Assembly (NCBI GenBank): GCA_963794615.1
Contig: CAWCEP010000007.1
Location: 124,001-188,000 of the forward strand
DNA from: Chersky-840 sp963794615
GTDB lineage: Bacteria > Actinomycetota > Acidimicrobiia > Acidimicrobiales > UBA8190
Length of the DNA stretch: 64,000 nt
Direction of reading: 5' to 3'
This document shows, one piece after another, positions 27,022 to 37,653 of the stretch. The notes below the pieces were generated by a model, which saw only the letters and a list, made by a program, of their open reading frames with translations, was not told the origin of the DNA and searched no databases. The translations under genes and the position numbers were made by a program. Numbering within the stretch: the stretch's first letter is position 1; each line of letters begins with the position of its first letter.

Positions 27022-27133
27022 CCATGTCGCCGGCGCCCGTCGTCCCCGGCCACCCTCCTGTCCTCGACGGCCGCTCCCCCTTGGGGCTGCACGGGTCTGG
27101 GCTGCACGGAGTCGACCGTAGACCTGCGCCCGC

Positions 27134-27931
27134 CTACAGGCTGACCATGTCGCCGATGCGGACGGGCTCGAGATGCCGTGACCGGATCGTCTGCACCAGG
27201 GCGGGGAATGCCTGCACCGTTCCGGCGTGACCGGTGTGGAGGCTCACGATGGACCCGGGTCGAAGAGCCTGGGAGACGCGGGCCACGATGACCGACGAGC
27301 CCGGGTCTTCGTAGTCGAGCGGGTCGATGTCGTAGCCGACCGACACCGGGTACCCGGCGAGCCCGGCTTGGTCGAGGATCAGCGCGGTCGGGACGACGAT
27401 GCCCGACGGTCGGAACCAGTGGCCGTTGCTCCCTTCGAGGCGGTCGAGCACCTGGGCACATCGTCCGATCTCGTCGGCCACGGCAGCGGCGTCGAGGCTG
27501 CCGAGGTCGGGGTGGGTGTAGGTGTGGTTCCCGAGGGTGTGTCCCCCGGCCAGGATGGCGTCGGCCACGGAGGGATTGGACTCCATCCACGTGCCCACGC
27601 CGAACACCGTGATCGGTGCGGACAGCTGGTGGGCGGACGCCAGGAGCTCCTGGGTCAGGGTCACGTCACCCGAACCGTGAAAGGTCAGCGCGACCGCGGT
27701 CCCCGTCCGCGAGCCGTTGGCGACGTAGCCGGCCGGCCCGGTCGGCACCGACGTGGTCGTGGTCGTCGCAGGTGGGTTGGTTGGCGTGGTGGCACGTCCC
27801 CGCGTCGTCGCCGTGACCGGGCGCTGCGCTCGGGTGACACCGCATCCCGCCAACACCGCTGCACCGGCCGTGGCCAGGGCCGCCCTGCGGGACACCGTCG
27901 TGGGGGAGGTCCCGTCGGGGGTGGCCTTCAT
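27134..27931 (-). CDS. Exported polysaccharide deacetylase-like protein
   Basis: NodB-type deacetylase of 265 residues, exported as a Tat-type lipoprotein: the N-terminus has SRRAALATAGAAVLAGC with twin arginines and a lipobox. The metal histidines are in GNHTYTHPDL, and later motifs are HWFRPSG and GSIVSLHTGHAG. The first motif, normally TFDDGP, reads TFHGSGD, so the usual catalytic Asp pair is altered. I believe this variant occurs in some actinobacterial homologues, with the later Asp possibly taking over. ATG 27931 overlaps the stop of the upstream propeller gene by 4 bases. The substrate could be a cell-wall or capsular glycan. Confidence 0.85.
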   Translation of the reverse strand: MKATPDGTSPTTVSRRAALATAGAAVLAGCGVTRAQRPVTATTRGRATTPTNPPATTTTTSVPTGPAGYVANGSRTGTAVALTFHGSGDVTLTQELLASAHQLSAPITVFGVGTWMESNPSVADAILAGGHTLGNHTYTHPDLGSLDAAAVADEIGRCAQVLDRLEGSNGHWFRPSGIVVPTALILDQAGLAGYPVSVGYDIDPLDYEDPGSSVIVARVSQALRPGSIVSLHTGHAGTVQAFPALVQTIRSRHLEPVRIGDMVSL

Positions 27932-29220
27932 CGCAGGATCCCCGTGTGGCCGAGCGAGTACCGACCGGGCTGTGGCCATACACACACGCCGTGCGGGCCG
28001 TAACCGACCGGGATGCGGGCCAGCTGTTTTCCGGTTGCGGTGTCGATGGCGTAGACGTCGGAGTCATAGCGTCCCGACAGCCACAGCACCGTGCCGTCGG
28101 CCGACACGCCGCCCATGTCGGGGCTGGCGAGGTCGCTGGCGCGCCCGGGATGGTCGCCGGTCTCGGGAGGCAGTGACCACGTCTCGACCACCTGCTGCTT
28201 CGCGAAGGAGATCACCGACACCGTCCCCGACCCCCGATCCGAGACGTAGAGATCCTGGGCGTCGCGGCTGACGTAGAGGCCGTGAGCGCCCTTCCCGGTG
28301 GGAATGAAGCCCAGGGTCTTGAAGGTGTCGCCGTCCACCTCCCATACACCGTCGGCCGTGAGGTCGGCCACGTAGAAGATCTTTCCGTCCGGCGACAGCT
28401 TGACGTCCTGAGGCTCGGCGCCGGCCCCGAGCGACAGCGTCCCCACCACGGACTGCGTGGCCACATCGACCTTGAGAAGCTTGCCCGAGAATTCACACGA
28501 CGCGATCAGGTAGGTACCGTCGGCCGAGAAGTCCATGTGATCGACCCCGTGACAGGGGACGGGCAGCGAATGGACGAGCGCCATGGTGTGGGGGTCCCGG
28601 AAATCGAGTCGCTGCAACGCTTCTGCGACCACGACGGCGTAGCGGCCGTCGGGGGTGAAGTACATGTTGTAGGGGTCTTCGACGTGGACCGGGGTTCCGG
28701 GAATGCCGGTGGTGGGATCGATGGGGGTCAAGCTGTTGCCCTGGTCGTTGGTCACCCACAGCGTCTTGAGGTCCCACGACGGGACGACGTGCTGGGGAAG
28801 GGCTCCGACGGCGAATTGGCGGACCACCTGGTACGTCGTGGGGTCGATCTCGTCGACGGAGTCGTTGAGACTGTTGGGGACATAGATGAGCGGTCGTGCT
28901 GTCTTCGCCACCGCACTCAAGTCTCCAGCACCGTCGGCCGCGTAGATGTTGCACGGGTCGGTCACCGCGGGCATGCCCGGTAGAGGATCGGTGATCGCGG
29001 CGCAATCTTCGGGCTGACCTTCGGCGCGGATCGGCACCGGCGCGCGGTGCGCGGGGTGCGCGGCGTGTGTGGCCCGACGGTGGGGGGTGGTCGGCTTGGA
29101 GGTTCCGACCAGGTCGACGATCACGATCAGGAGAATCGCCAGTCCGATGACGAGAGCGCTCCAACGGCGCACCAGGGTGGCCGTCGGGGGGCGGCCCTCC
29201 CGGCGCGCCGACGTGGGCAT
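27928..29220 (-). CDS. Membrane-anchored YncE-like beta-propeller protein
   Basis: A 430-residue protein with one N-terminal helix (LVIGLAILLIVIVDLVG) and an extracytoplasmic seven-bladed propeller of the YncE/lactonase-like kind. Repeats include LIYVPNSLNDSVDEIDPTTY, MYFTPDGRYAVVVAEA, VKLSPDGKIFYVADLTADGV and LYVSDRGSGTVSVIS. No enzymatic residues are evident; such proteins bind ligands or partners. ATG 29220 starts MPTSARREGRPPTATLVRRW, a good basic N-region. Its stop overlaps the deacetylase start as ATGA, so propeller and deacetylase are coupled. The upstream neighbour is tRNA-Arg on the same strand, 136 bases away. Confidence 0.83.
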   Translation of the reverse strand: MPTSARREGRPPTATLVRRWSALVIGLAILLIVIVDLVGTSKPTTPHRRATHAAHPAHRAPVPIRAEGQPEDCAAITDPLPGMPAVTDPCNIYAADGAGDLSAVAKTARPLIYVPNSLNDSVDEIDPTTYQVVRQFAVGALPQHVVPSWDLKTLWVTNDQGNSLTPIDPTTGIPGTPVHVEDPYNMYFTPDGRYAVVVAEALQRLDFRDPHTMALVHSLPVPCHGVDHMDFSADGTYLIASCEFSGKLLKVDVATQSVVGTLSLGAGAEPQDVKLSPDGKIFYVADLTADGVWEVDGDTFKTLGFIPTGKGAHGLYVSRDAQDLYVSDRGSGTVSVISFAKQQVVETWSLPPETGDHPGRASDLASPDMGGVSADGTVLWLSGRYDSDVYAIDTATGKQLARIPVGYGPHGVCVWPQPGRYSLGHTGILR

Positions 29221-29356
29221 GGCGCGGCTACCGGTGTCGGGAGTGGAGTGGGGAACGACGATCCAACAAGCCGCCATTGTTCCATGGCCGGCATCGACGC
29301 GGGTCTCGACCGCACGGGGCCGCTCGGGCGCGCCACCCCCCGGCGCCTTCGGCAAT

Positions 29357-29431
29357 TGGCGCCCTCGGCAGGACTCGAACCTGCGCCACCGGCTCCGGAG
29401 GCCGGTGCTCTATCCGCTGAGCTACGAGGGC
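29357..29431 (-). tRNA. tRNA-Arg, anticodon CCG
   Basis: A full cloverleaf reads on the minus strand: acceptor GCCCTCG paired with CGAGGGC, D arm with AGCGGATAGAGC, anticodon stem CCGGC/GCCGG around loop CTCCGGA (anticodon CCG, codon CGG), T arm CAGG-TTCGAGT-CCTG, then discriminator G and an encoded CCA. It lies 224 bases before argS on the other strand, a pairing common in Actinomycetota. Confidence 0.97.
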
Positions 29432-29655
29432 GGGTGAAGAGACACGACAGGGCGCGAGCGCAAGAAGGACAACGCGCGAGCCTGCACGAACTGTAGTCCC
29501 GCCAACCGGTGGCGACGCCCGTCCATGCGCCTCGCCGGCCCGGTCCGCCCCCGGCTTCACGGGGGCTCCGGGGCAGGTGGGAGGGGTCGTCGCGGCCGCA
29601 GCAGGTGCCTCGGCAATTGCGTCTGTGGCCGTGGCGCGCCATCCTCGGCAGGACC

Positions 29656-31278
29656 ATGGCCGCCCGACCCGTCATCGCCGCCGCCGTGAGCCGAGCCCTG
29701 TCGTCGATGGGCATCGACGTCGCCTCGACCGCGGTGCACCTCGAGCGGCCCGCCCGACGCGACCACGGGGACTGGTCGACCAACACCGCCCTGGTCAACG
29801 CCAAGGCGCTCCGACGCCCGCCCCGCCAGCTCGCCGAGGAATTGGCCGAGCACCTCCGCGCCGATCCCCCTCCGCACCTCGAATCCGTCGATGTGGCGGG
29901 TCCAGGATTCGTGAACCTGCACCTCTCACCAGGGTGGTTGCACGACACGCTCACGGAGGTCGTCAGCGAAGGAGAAGAGGGCTACGCGAGAAGCGATATC
30001 GGGGCGGGGGAGAAGGTCCAGATCGAATTCATCTCGGCGAACCCGACCGGTCCCGTACACGTCGGGAACGGATGGTGGGGTGCCTACAGCGACGCCATGG
30101 GACGTGTCATGACGCGCTGCGGGTGGCAGGTGCACCGCGAGTACTACGTCAACGACACCGGGGGCCAGATCCGGGTCCTGGGCGAAAGCCTCCTGGCTCG
30201 CCGGCGCGGCAACGCCGTCCCCGAAGCGGGGTATCAGGGCGAGTACGTGACGGAGCTGGCGGGCCTCTACGACGGGCCCGACGACGTCGAAGCGGCCGGG
30301 CGGTGGGCGGCGGAGCGGATCCTGGACAACATCCGGGCCACGCTGGGCCGGCTCGGGATCGTGTTCGACGAGTGGTACAGCCAGGCATCGGTCGAGGAGA
30401 GCGGGGCGGTGCGCGCCACGATCGAGCTCCTCGCCGGCAAGGGGCTGGTCGACGAGGAGGACGGAGCCGTCTGGTTGCGGTCCTCGCGGCTCGGGGACAA
30501 CCGCGACCGCGTGCTCGTGAAGTCGAACGGGGACGCCACCTATCTGGCCGGCGACCTCGCCTACCACCGGGACAAGCTCCTGGTGCGGAAGTTCGACCGG
30601 GTCATCGACGTCTTCGGTGCCGACCACGCCGGTCAGGTGAAGAGCCTGATGCTCGGCGTCGAGGCCATGGGGGTCCAGCCGGGGCGGCTCGAGATCAAGA
30701 TCGGGCAGATGGTGTCGCTGGTCCAGGGCGGACAGGCCGGCCGGATGTCGAAGCGGGCGGGCAACGTCGTCGCCCTCGACAGCCTGATCGACGACATCGG
30801 TGCCGATGCCACGCGCCTGCTCTCGCTCATGTCGTCGCTCGACCAGGCCGCCGTGCTCGACCTCGACCTGGTCCGCAGCCAGTCGATGGAGAACCCCGTC
30901 TATTACGTGCAGTACGCCTATGCCCGCATCGCGTCGATCGAACGCCGGCGCGCCGAGCGTGGCATCGAGCGTCGTCCTCTCGACGACGTGGACCTGTCCC
31001 TTCTCACCAGTGACCGCGAGCTCGAGCTGCTCCGCAGTCTCGAAGAGCTGCCCGATGTCGTCGTCGAGGCGGGTCGCGACCGGGCGCCGCACAAGGTCAC
31101 GGCCTGGGTGCGCGGTCTCGCCGGCGCCTTCCACGGCTTCTACCACGACTGTCCCGTGCTGGCCGACACGGTGGGCGACGACCTGACCCAGGCCCGTCTC
31201 TGGCTCGTCGAGGCGGCGCGCGTGGGCCTCAGCATCGGCCTCGACATTCTCGGCGTGAGCGCCCCGGAGGCGATGTAG
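29656..31278 (+). CDS. argS: Arginyl-tRNA synthetase
   Basis: Class I synthetase of 540 residues that charges tRNA-Arg. The N-terminal additional domain covers about residues 1-100. The HIGH-type motif is ANPTGPVHVGNGW (about 129-141) and the KMSKS-type loop is GRMSKRAGN (about 361). The C-terminal anticodon-binding DALR domain begins near residue 420 (ENPVYYVQYAYARI). ATG 29656 (MAARPVIAAAVSRAL) agrees with the family N-terminus; the open frame upstream of it is not conserved. A tRNA-Arg gene lies just upstream in the opposite direction. lysA follows after 75 bases with its own leaderless promoter. Confidence 0.98.
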   Translation: MAARPVIAAAVSRALSSMGIDVASTAVHLERPARRDHGDWSTNTALVNAKALRRPPRQLAEELAEHLRADPPPHLESVDVAGPGFVNLHLSPGWLHDTLTEVVSEGEEGYARSDIGAGEKVQIEFISANPTGPVHVGNGWWGAYSDAMGRVMTRCGWQVHREYYVNDTGGQIRVLGESLLARRRGNAVPEAGYQGEYVTELAGLYDGPDDVEAAGRWAAERILDNIRATLGRLGIVFDEWYSQASVEESGAVRATIELLAGKGLVDEEDGAVWLRSSRLGDNRDRVLVKSNGDATYLAGDLAYHRDKLLVRKFDRVIDVFGADHAGQVKSLMLGVEAMGVQPGRLEIKIGQMVSLVQGGQAGRMSKRAGNVVALDSLIDDIGADATRLLSLMSSLDQAAVLDLDLVRSQSMENPVYYVQYAYARIASIERRRAERGIERRPLDDVDLSLLTSDRELELLRSLEELPDVVVEAGRDRAPHKVTAWVRGLAGAFHGFYHDCPVLADTVGDDLTQARLWLVEAARVGLSIGLDILGVSAPEAM

Positions 31279-31341
31279 GCGTTCCCGGCCGTCCCCTGTC
31301 CCGGAGCCGAACCGAGCGCCGGGGCCGCGAAGCGCCGTGAG

Positions 31342-31347
31342 TAGCCT
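31342..31347 (+). promoter_or_regulatory. -10 box of a probable leaderless lysA transcript
   Basis: TAGCCT ends 6 bases before the ATG at 31354. With no leader there is no room for a lysine riboswitch. Confidence 0.6.
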
Positions 31348-31353
31348 TTCCCC

Positions 31354-32663
31354 ATGGACGACCTGGTCGGGGGCCCGGACGAGGGCCCGGTCCGCTCTGC
31401 GCTGCTGCCCATCACCGCGCAACTGCGCCGGGACGGGAGCCTGACCGTGGGCGGCGTGGGCGTCGTCGGGTTGGCCGAACGGTACGGGACGCCACTGTTC
31501 GTCTACGACGAGGACCATCTCCGGGCCCGATGCCGAGAGGCGGTCGCCGCGTGGGGAGACGGGGTCGCCTACGCCACCAAGGCCTTCCTCTGCCTGGCCA
31601 TGGCCCGGCTCGCCCACGAGGAGGGGATGTGGCTCGACGTGTCGACGGGAGGCGAGCTCCACGTGGCGCTGTCGGCCAAGGTGCCGGCGTCGCACCTGGT
31701 GCTCCACGGCAACAACAAGTCCGATGACGAACTGGCTCGCGCCCTCGCGGCGGGGGTCGGACGCATCGTCATCGATTCCTTCGACGAGATCGCCCGGCTC
31801 GAGCGCCTGACTTCATCGCCGGGGGAGGCGCGCCGGCAGGCGGTCATGATCCGGGTCACCCCGGGAGTGGAGGCCCACACCCACGACTTCGTCCGCACCG
31901 GGCAGGAGGACTCCAAATTCGGCTTCGGGCTCGCCTCGGGCGCCGCCGCCGAGGCCGTGGCGCGCGTGCGCGCCGTGCCCGGGCTCGACCTGGTCGGTGT
32001 CCACGCCCACATCGGGAGCCAGGTCTTCCGGGTGGATTCGTTCGCGCGAGGAGGTGGAGGTGCTGGCCGGGTTCTTCGTCCCTCTCGGCCTGCCCGAGCT
32101 GTGTGTCGGCGGGGGGCTCGGCGTCCCCTATGTCGCCGAGGAGCACGCGCCGTCCATCGCCCAGTGGGCGCAGACCGTGCACCGCGCCAGTCGCGGTGCC
32201 GGGATTCCCGCCGACACCCGCATCACCGCCGAGCCCGGACGCTCGCATCGTGGCCGGGGCCGCGATGACGCTCTACCGGGTGGGGACAATCAAGGAGCTG
32301 CCCGGCCTACGGACCTACGTGGCCGTCGACGGCGGGATGAGCGACAACCCGCGCCCCGTGCTCTACGGCAGCGGGTACGAGGCGTTCCTTCCCCGTGAAG
32401 CAGCCGCCCCCCGGCCCCGCCCGGTGAGGGTGGTGGGCAAGCACTGCGAGTCCGGAGACATCGTCGTGGCCGACGCCCGCCTGCCCGCGGATGTGGCCGT
32501 CGGCGACATCGTCGCCACCCCCGTCACCGGCGCCTACGGCTATTCGATGGCCTCGAACTACAACAAGGTCCCCCGCCCCTCCGTGGTATTCGTGGCCGAC
32601 GGTGAGGCACGGGTGGTGGTCCGGCGCGAGACCGACGACGACCTGACTCGTCTCGACGTGTGA
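31354..32663 (+). CDS. lysA: Diaminopimelate decarboxylase (two frame breaks)
   Basis: PLP enzyme of about 435 residues that makes L-lysine from meso-diaminopimelate. The PLP lysine is in VAYATKAFLC, followed by LDVSTGGEL, HGNNKSDDEL, the phosphate-binding region near VHAHIGSQVF, AEPGRS and the C-terminal active-site KHCESGD. Two extra C bases, at 32047 (between GCG and GAG) and 32246 (between TCG and ATC), break the frame; skipping both gives an unbroken family sequence of normal length. An organism that must make DAP and lysine would not tolerate these, so they look like sequence errors. It is followed by hom and thrC. Confidence 0.95.
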
Positions 32664-32705
32664 CGGCGTGCCCAGCATGCGCCGAGTTGTCGACCCGCCG
32701 GGCGG

Positions 32706-32711
32706 TAGCGT
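32706..32711 (+). promoter_or_regulatory. -10 box of a probable leaderless hom transcript
   Basis: TAGCGT ends 6 bases before ATG 32718, which favours that start over the TTG at 32715. Confidence 0.6.
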
Positions 32712-32717
32712 GAGTTG

Positions 32718-34070
32718 ATGCCGAGCATCGACGACGCGGTCGGCACCCAGGTTCGCCTCGCCGGCGCCGAAGAGGCGGTGCGTGTCGCCGTCCTCGGTTG
32801 CGGCAACGTGGGCGGGGCCCTCGTGACGCTCCTGCTGGGGGACGCCGATGCCATCGCGGCGCGTTCGGGCGTGCACCTCGAGCTGGTCGGCGTCGCCGTC
32901 GGTGACCCGTCCCGAGCCCGTCAGGGGGTGCCGTCGTCGTTGATCACCGGGGACGCCAAGGGTCTCGTCAGCGACCCGGGCGTGGACGTGGTGGTCGAGC
33001 TCATCGGTGGTGTCGATCCGGCGCGAGGGCTGGTCGAGGCGGCGCTGGCGGCAGGGAAACCGGTGGTGACCGCCAACAAGGAGTTGATCGCCGCGCACGG
33101 CTCCGCCCTGGCGGAAACGGCGGCCGGGGCCGGGCTCGACCTTCTCTACGAAGCGGCCGTGGCCGGCGCCATCCCGCTCATCCGCCCTCTACGCGAGTCG
33201 CTGGCGGGTGAGCGCATCCGGCGCGTCATGGGCATCGTCAACGGCACGACCAACTACATCCTCACGATGATGTCGGAGAAGGGGGTCTCCTATGCCGAGG
33301 CCCTGGTCGAGGCGCAGCGACTGGGCTATGCCGAGCGTGATCCCAGCGCCGATGTCGACGGCCACGACGCCGCCTCGAAGGCGGCGATCCTCGCCTCCCT
33401 GGCATTTCGCTGCGATGTCGTCGCCGACGACGTGCCGCGCGAGGGCATCGCCACGGTCGACCCCGTCGACATCTCCTTCGCCGACCGCCTGGGGTACGTG
33501 GTCAAGCTCCTGGCGGTCATCGAGCGGACGGGCGGTACCGAAGACGTCCCGGAGATCTCGGTGCGGGTCCATCCCGCCATGTTGCCCAGGACCCATCCGC
33601 TCGCGGCGGTGCGCGGCGCCTTCAACGCCGTGTTCGTCGAGGGGGACGGTGCCGGTGAGCTCATGCTCTACGGCCAGGGGGCGGGGGGCAAGCCGACGGC
33701 ATCGGCGGTGCTCGGCGACCTCATCGACGCCGCCCACCACCTTCGAAGCGGGGCCCCGGCCCGTTTCGTCCCCCGCGTCCGCCCGACCTTTCGGCCCACC
33801 GACGACCTGCGCTGTGCCTGGTACCTGAACATCGACGTCGCCGACCGTCCCGGTGTGCTCGCGGCGGTGGCCCAGTTGTTCGGTGACAACGGCGTGTCGA
33901 TCCGGTCGATGGAGCAGGTGGGGCTGGGCGACGAGGCGCGGCTGATCTTCCTCACCCACGTGGCGCGCGAGGGTGACGTCCAGCGCACCCTGTCAGGGCT
34001 GCGACGACTCGACGTCGTCGACCACGTCGGCGGCGTCCTGCGCGTCATCGTCGACGAGGAAGAGACCTAG
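32718..34070 (+). CDS. hom: Homoserine dehydrogenase
   Basis: Reduces aspartate semialdehyde to homoserine in threonine and methionine synthesis. The 450 residues have the NAD(P) motif VAVLGCGNVGGALV (about 22-35), the catalytic region AAVAGAIPLIRPLRESLAGE, VNGTTNYILTMM and a C-terminal ACT domain from about residue 365 (WYLNIDVADRPGVLAAVAQL), which is the usual site of threonine feedback. ATG 32718 is preferred because TAGCGT lies 6 bases upstream. thrC begins 6 bases after the stop. Confidence 0.97.
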   Translation: MPSIDDAVGTQVRLAGAEEAVRVAVLGCGNVGGALVTLLLGDADAIAARSGVHLELVGVAVGDPSRARQGVPSSLITGDAKGLVSDPGVDVVVELIGGVDPARGLVEAALAAGKPVVTANKELIAAHGSALAETAAGAGLDLLYEAAVAGAIPLIRPLRESLAGERIRRVMGIVNGTTNYILTMMSEKGVSYAEALVEAQRLGYAERDPSADVDGHDAASKAAILASLAFRCDVVADDVPREGIATVDPVDISFADRLGYVVKLLAVIERTGGTEDVPEISVRVHPAMLPRTHPLAAVRGAFNAVFVEGDGAGELMLYGQGAGGKPTASAVLGDLIDAAHHLRSGAPARFVPRVRPTFRPTDDLRCAWYLNIDVADRPGVLAAVAQLFGDNGVSIRSMEQVGLGDEARLIFLTHVAREGDVQRTLSGLRRLDVVDHVGGVLRVIVDEEET

Positions 34071-34076
34071 CTCGCC

Positions 34077-35114
34077 ATGGCGTGGGCGGGGATCATCGAG
34101 ACGTACCGGGCCTTGTTGCCGGTAACGAGCGACACGCCCGTGGTGACGCTCCTGGAGGGGGATACGCCCCTGCTCGACGCGCCCCGTCTGTCCGCACGCG
34201 TCGGCGCCCGGGTGCTGCTGAAGCTCGAGGGGCAGAACCCCACCGGTTCGTTCAAGGACCGAGGCATGACCTTGGCCATCTCCAAGGCCCTCGAGGAAGG
34301 CGCCAAGGCCGTGGTGTGCGCCTCGACGGGCAACACGTCGGCGTCGGCGGCGGCCTACGCGGCCCGGGCCGGGATGACCTGTGCCGTGCTGATCCCCGAG
34401 GGCCACATCGCCCTGGGCAAGCTGGCCCAGGCTCTGGTGCACGGGGCGACGGTGCTCCAGGTGCGGGGGAACTTCGACGAGGCCCTGGCCATCGTCCGGC
34501 GTCTCGGGGAGAAGGCGCCGGTGACGGTGGTCAACTCGGTGAACCCGTTTCGTATCCAGGGGCAGAAGACCGGCGCCTTCGAAATTGTCGACACGTTGGG
34601 CGACGCCCCCGACGTCCACTGCATCCCGGTGGGCAACGCCGGCAACATCACCGCCTATTGGCGCGGGTACCTCGAATACCGTGAGGCCGGCCATGCCACC
34701 AAGCTCCCGCGCATGTTCGGGTTTCAGGCGGCGGGGGCGGCCCCGATCGTCGACGGCCACCCCGTCGAGAACCCGGAAACGGTGGCAACCGCCATCCGCA
34801 TCGGGAACCCGGCGTCGTGGTACGGCGCCACCGCGGCGGCGAGCGAGTCGGGAGGTGCCATCGAGGCCGTGACCGACGAGGAGATCCTCGCCGCCTACCG
34901 GTTCCTGGCCTCCGAGGAGTCGGTCTTCTGCGAGGCGGCGTCGGCAGCGTCGGTGGCGGGTCTGATCAAGACGGGTGCCCCCAGCGGATCCACGGTGGTG
35001 TGCGTCTTGACCGGGCATGGACTGAAGGACCCGGACTTGGCGATCAGCCAGATCTCGGTGCCGACGACGGTCGAGGCCGACTATGCGGCGGTTCTCGCCG
35101 CCCTGGGGCTCTAG
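34077..35114 (+). CDS. thrC: Threonine synthase
   Basis: PLP enzyme of 345 residues that converts O-phosphohomoserine to threonine. The PLP lysine is in NPTGSFKDRGMTLA, the phosphate-binding loop is ASTGNTSASAAAYA, and a second glycine-rich stretch is PVGNAGNITAYWRGY. It is co-transcribed with hom (6-base gap). In many Actinomycetota thrB (homoserine kinase) follows; here the next gene is rho, so the kinase must be encoded elsewhere. Confidence 0.97.
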   Translation: MAWAGIIETYRALLPVTSDTPVVTLLEGDTPLLDAPRLSARVGARVLLKLEGQNPTGSFKDRGMTLAISKALEEGAKAVVCASTGNTSASAAAYAARAGMTCAVLIPEGHIALGKLAQALVHGATVLQVRGNFDEALAIVRRLGEKAPVTVVNSVNPFRIQGQKTGAFEIVDTLGDAPDVHCIPVGNAGNITAYWRGYLEYREAGHATKLPRMFGFQAAGAAPIVDGHPVENPETVATAIRIGNPASWYGATAAASESGGAIEAVTDEEILAAYRFLASEESVFCEAASAASVAGLIKTGAPSGSTVVCVLTGHGLKDPDLAISQISVPTTVEADYAAVLAALGL

Positions 35115-35430
35115 GAGGCGCCGGCGGTCGCGAGGACGGTTCGGGGCGATGTTCCGGCGCACCGGGAACAATTCCGGCCGGCGTGGGGTTGTTGCCCACA
35201 AGGTGCCGTGTCCGGTATCATGTGTCTACCGCCGCTCCTCAGTATCCTCCGGGCGTCGCGGGCGACAAGCTTTCGAAGCCGGATTCGCCCAGGCGGTGCT
35301 CCGACGGTGACTTGTTGGAGAGGCGGGGGCCTGACGTAGAACGCGCCGGGCGCTTTACCCTCTATTCCGTGTCCCTTGGCGTCCGGGCTCACCGAGCCGA
35401 AAACGGGGACGCAACCTAGCGAGGTGACTG
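35115..35430 (+). promoter_or_regulatory. rho promoter and long leader
   Basis: This 316-base gap holds a good promoter: TTGCCC (35192-35197), an 18-base spacer, and TATCAT (35216-35221). It predicts a leader of about 200 bases before rho. A nested hairpin at 35379-35412 (outer arms GCGTCC/GGACGC, inner GGCTC/GAGCC) sits just before the ribosome-binding site GAGGTGA. No conserved ORF is seen in the gap. The arrangement suits control of rho through its own leader. Confidence 0.6.
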
Positions 35431-37239
<1,809 letters not shown>

Positions 37240-37306
37240 GGTGACGAGCCCGGCCCCAAGAGGGCCCGGCCCGACCTGACGCCGACACCTCTACACTGGA
37301 GGAATC

Positions 37307-37534
37307 ATGAAGGCAGACATTCACCCCTCCTACGTGGACGCCACCGTTCGCTGCTCGTGCGGGAACACGTTCACCACCAGGTCCACCAAGGCGGAGATCC
37401 ACGCCGAGCTGTGCAACGAGTGCCACCCGTTCTTCACGGGCAAGCAGAAGCTCGTCGACTCGGGTGGCCGGGTGGAGCGTTTCCAGCGCCGCTACGGACA
37501 GCGTGGCTCTCGATCCAAGGCCAAGCGCGCCTGA
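37307..37534 (+). CDS. rpmE: 50S ribosomal protein L31, zinc-binding type
   Basis: Ribosomal protein of 75 residues. It has the four-cysteine zinc site of the C+ form: CSCG near residue 16 and ELCNECHPFFTGKQK near residue 36. The ATG follows GGAGGA, and TACACT (37292-37297) could be a promoter of its own. The usual order rho-rpmE-prfA is kept. A zinc-free paralogue, if any, is not in this window. Confidence 0.97.
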   Translation: MKADIHPSYVDATVRCSCGNTFTTRSTKAEIHAELCNECHPFFTGKQKLVDSGGRVERFQRRYGQRGSRSKAKRA

Positions 37535-37640
37535 CCCTGGCGCCTCCCGCCTGCTGTCGACTGCGTCTCTTCCCCGTTTTTTCCCTCCTCTCTCCTTTCC
37601 GGCCACCGGCGTAGCCGGCGGAAGGGCGCGGACACGTCGG

Positions 37641-37646
37641 TACCCT
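37641..37646 (+). promoter_or_regulatory. -10 box of a probable leaderless prfA transcript
   Basis: TACCCT ends 7 bases before ATG 37654. Confidence 0.55.
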
Positions 37647-37653
37647 GGTGTCT

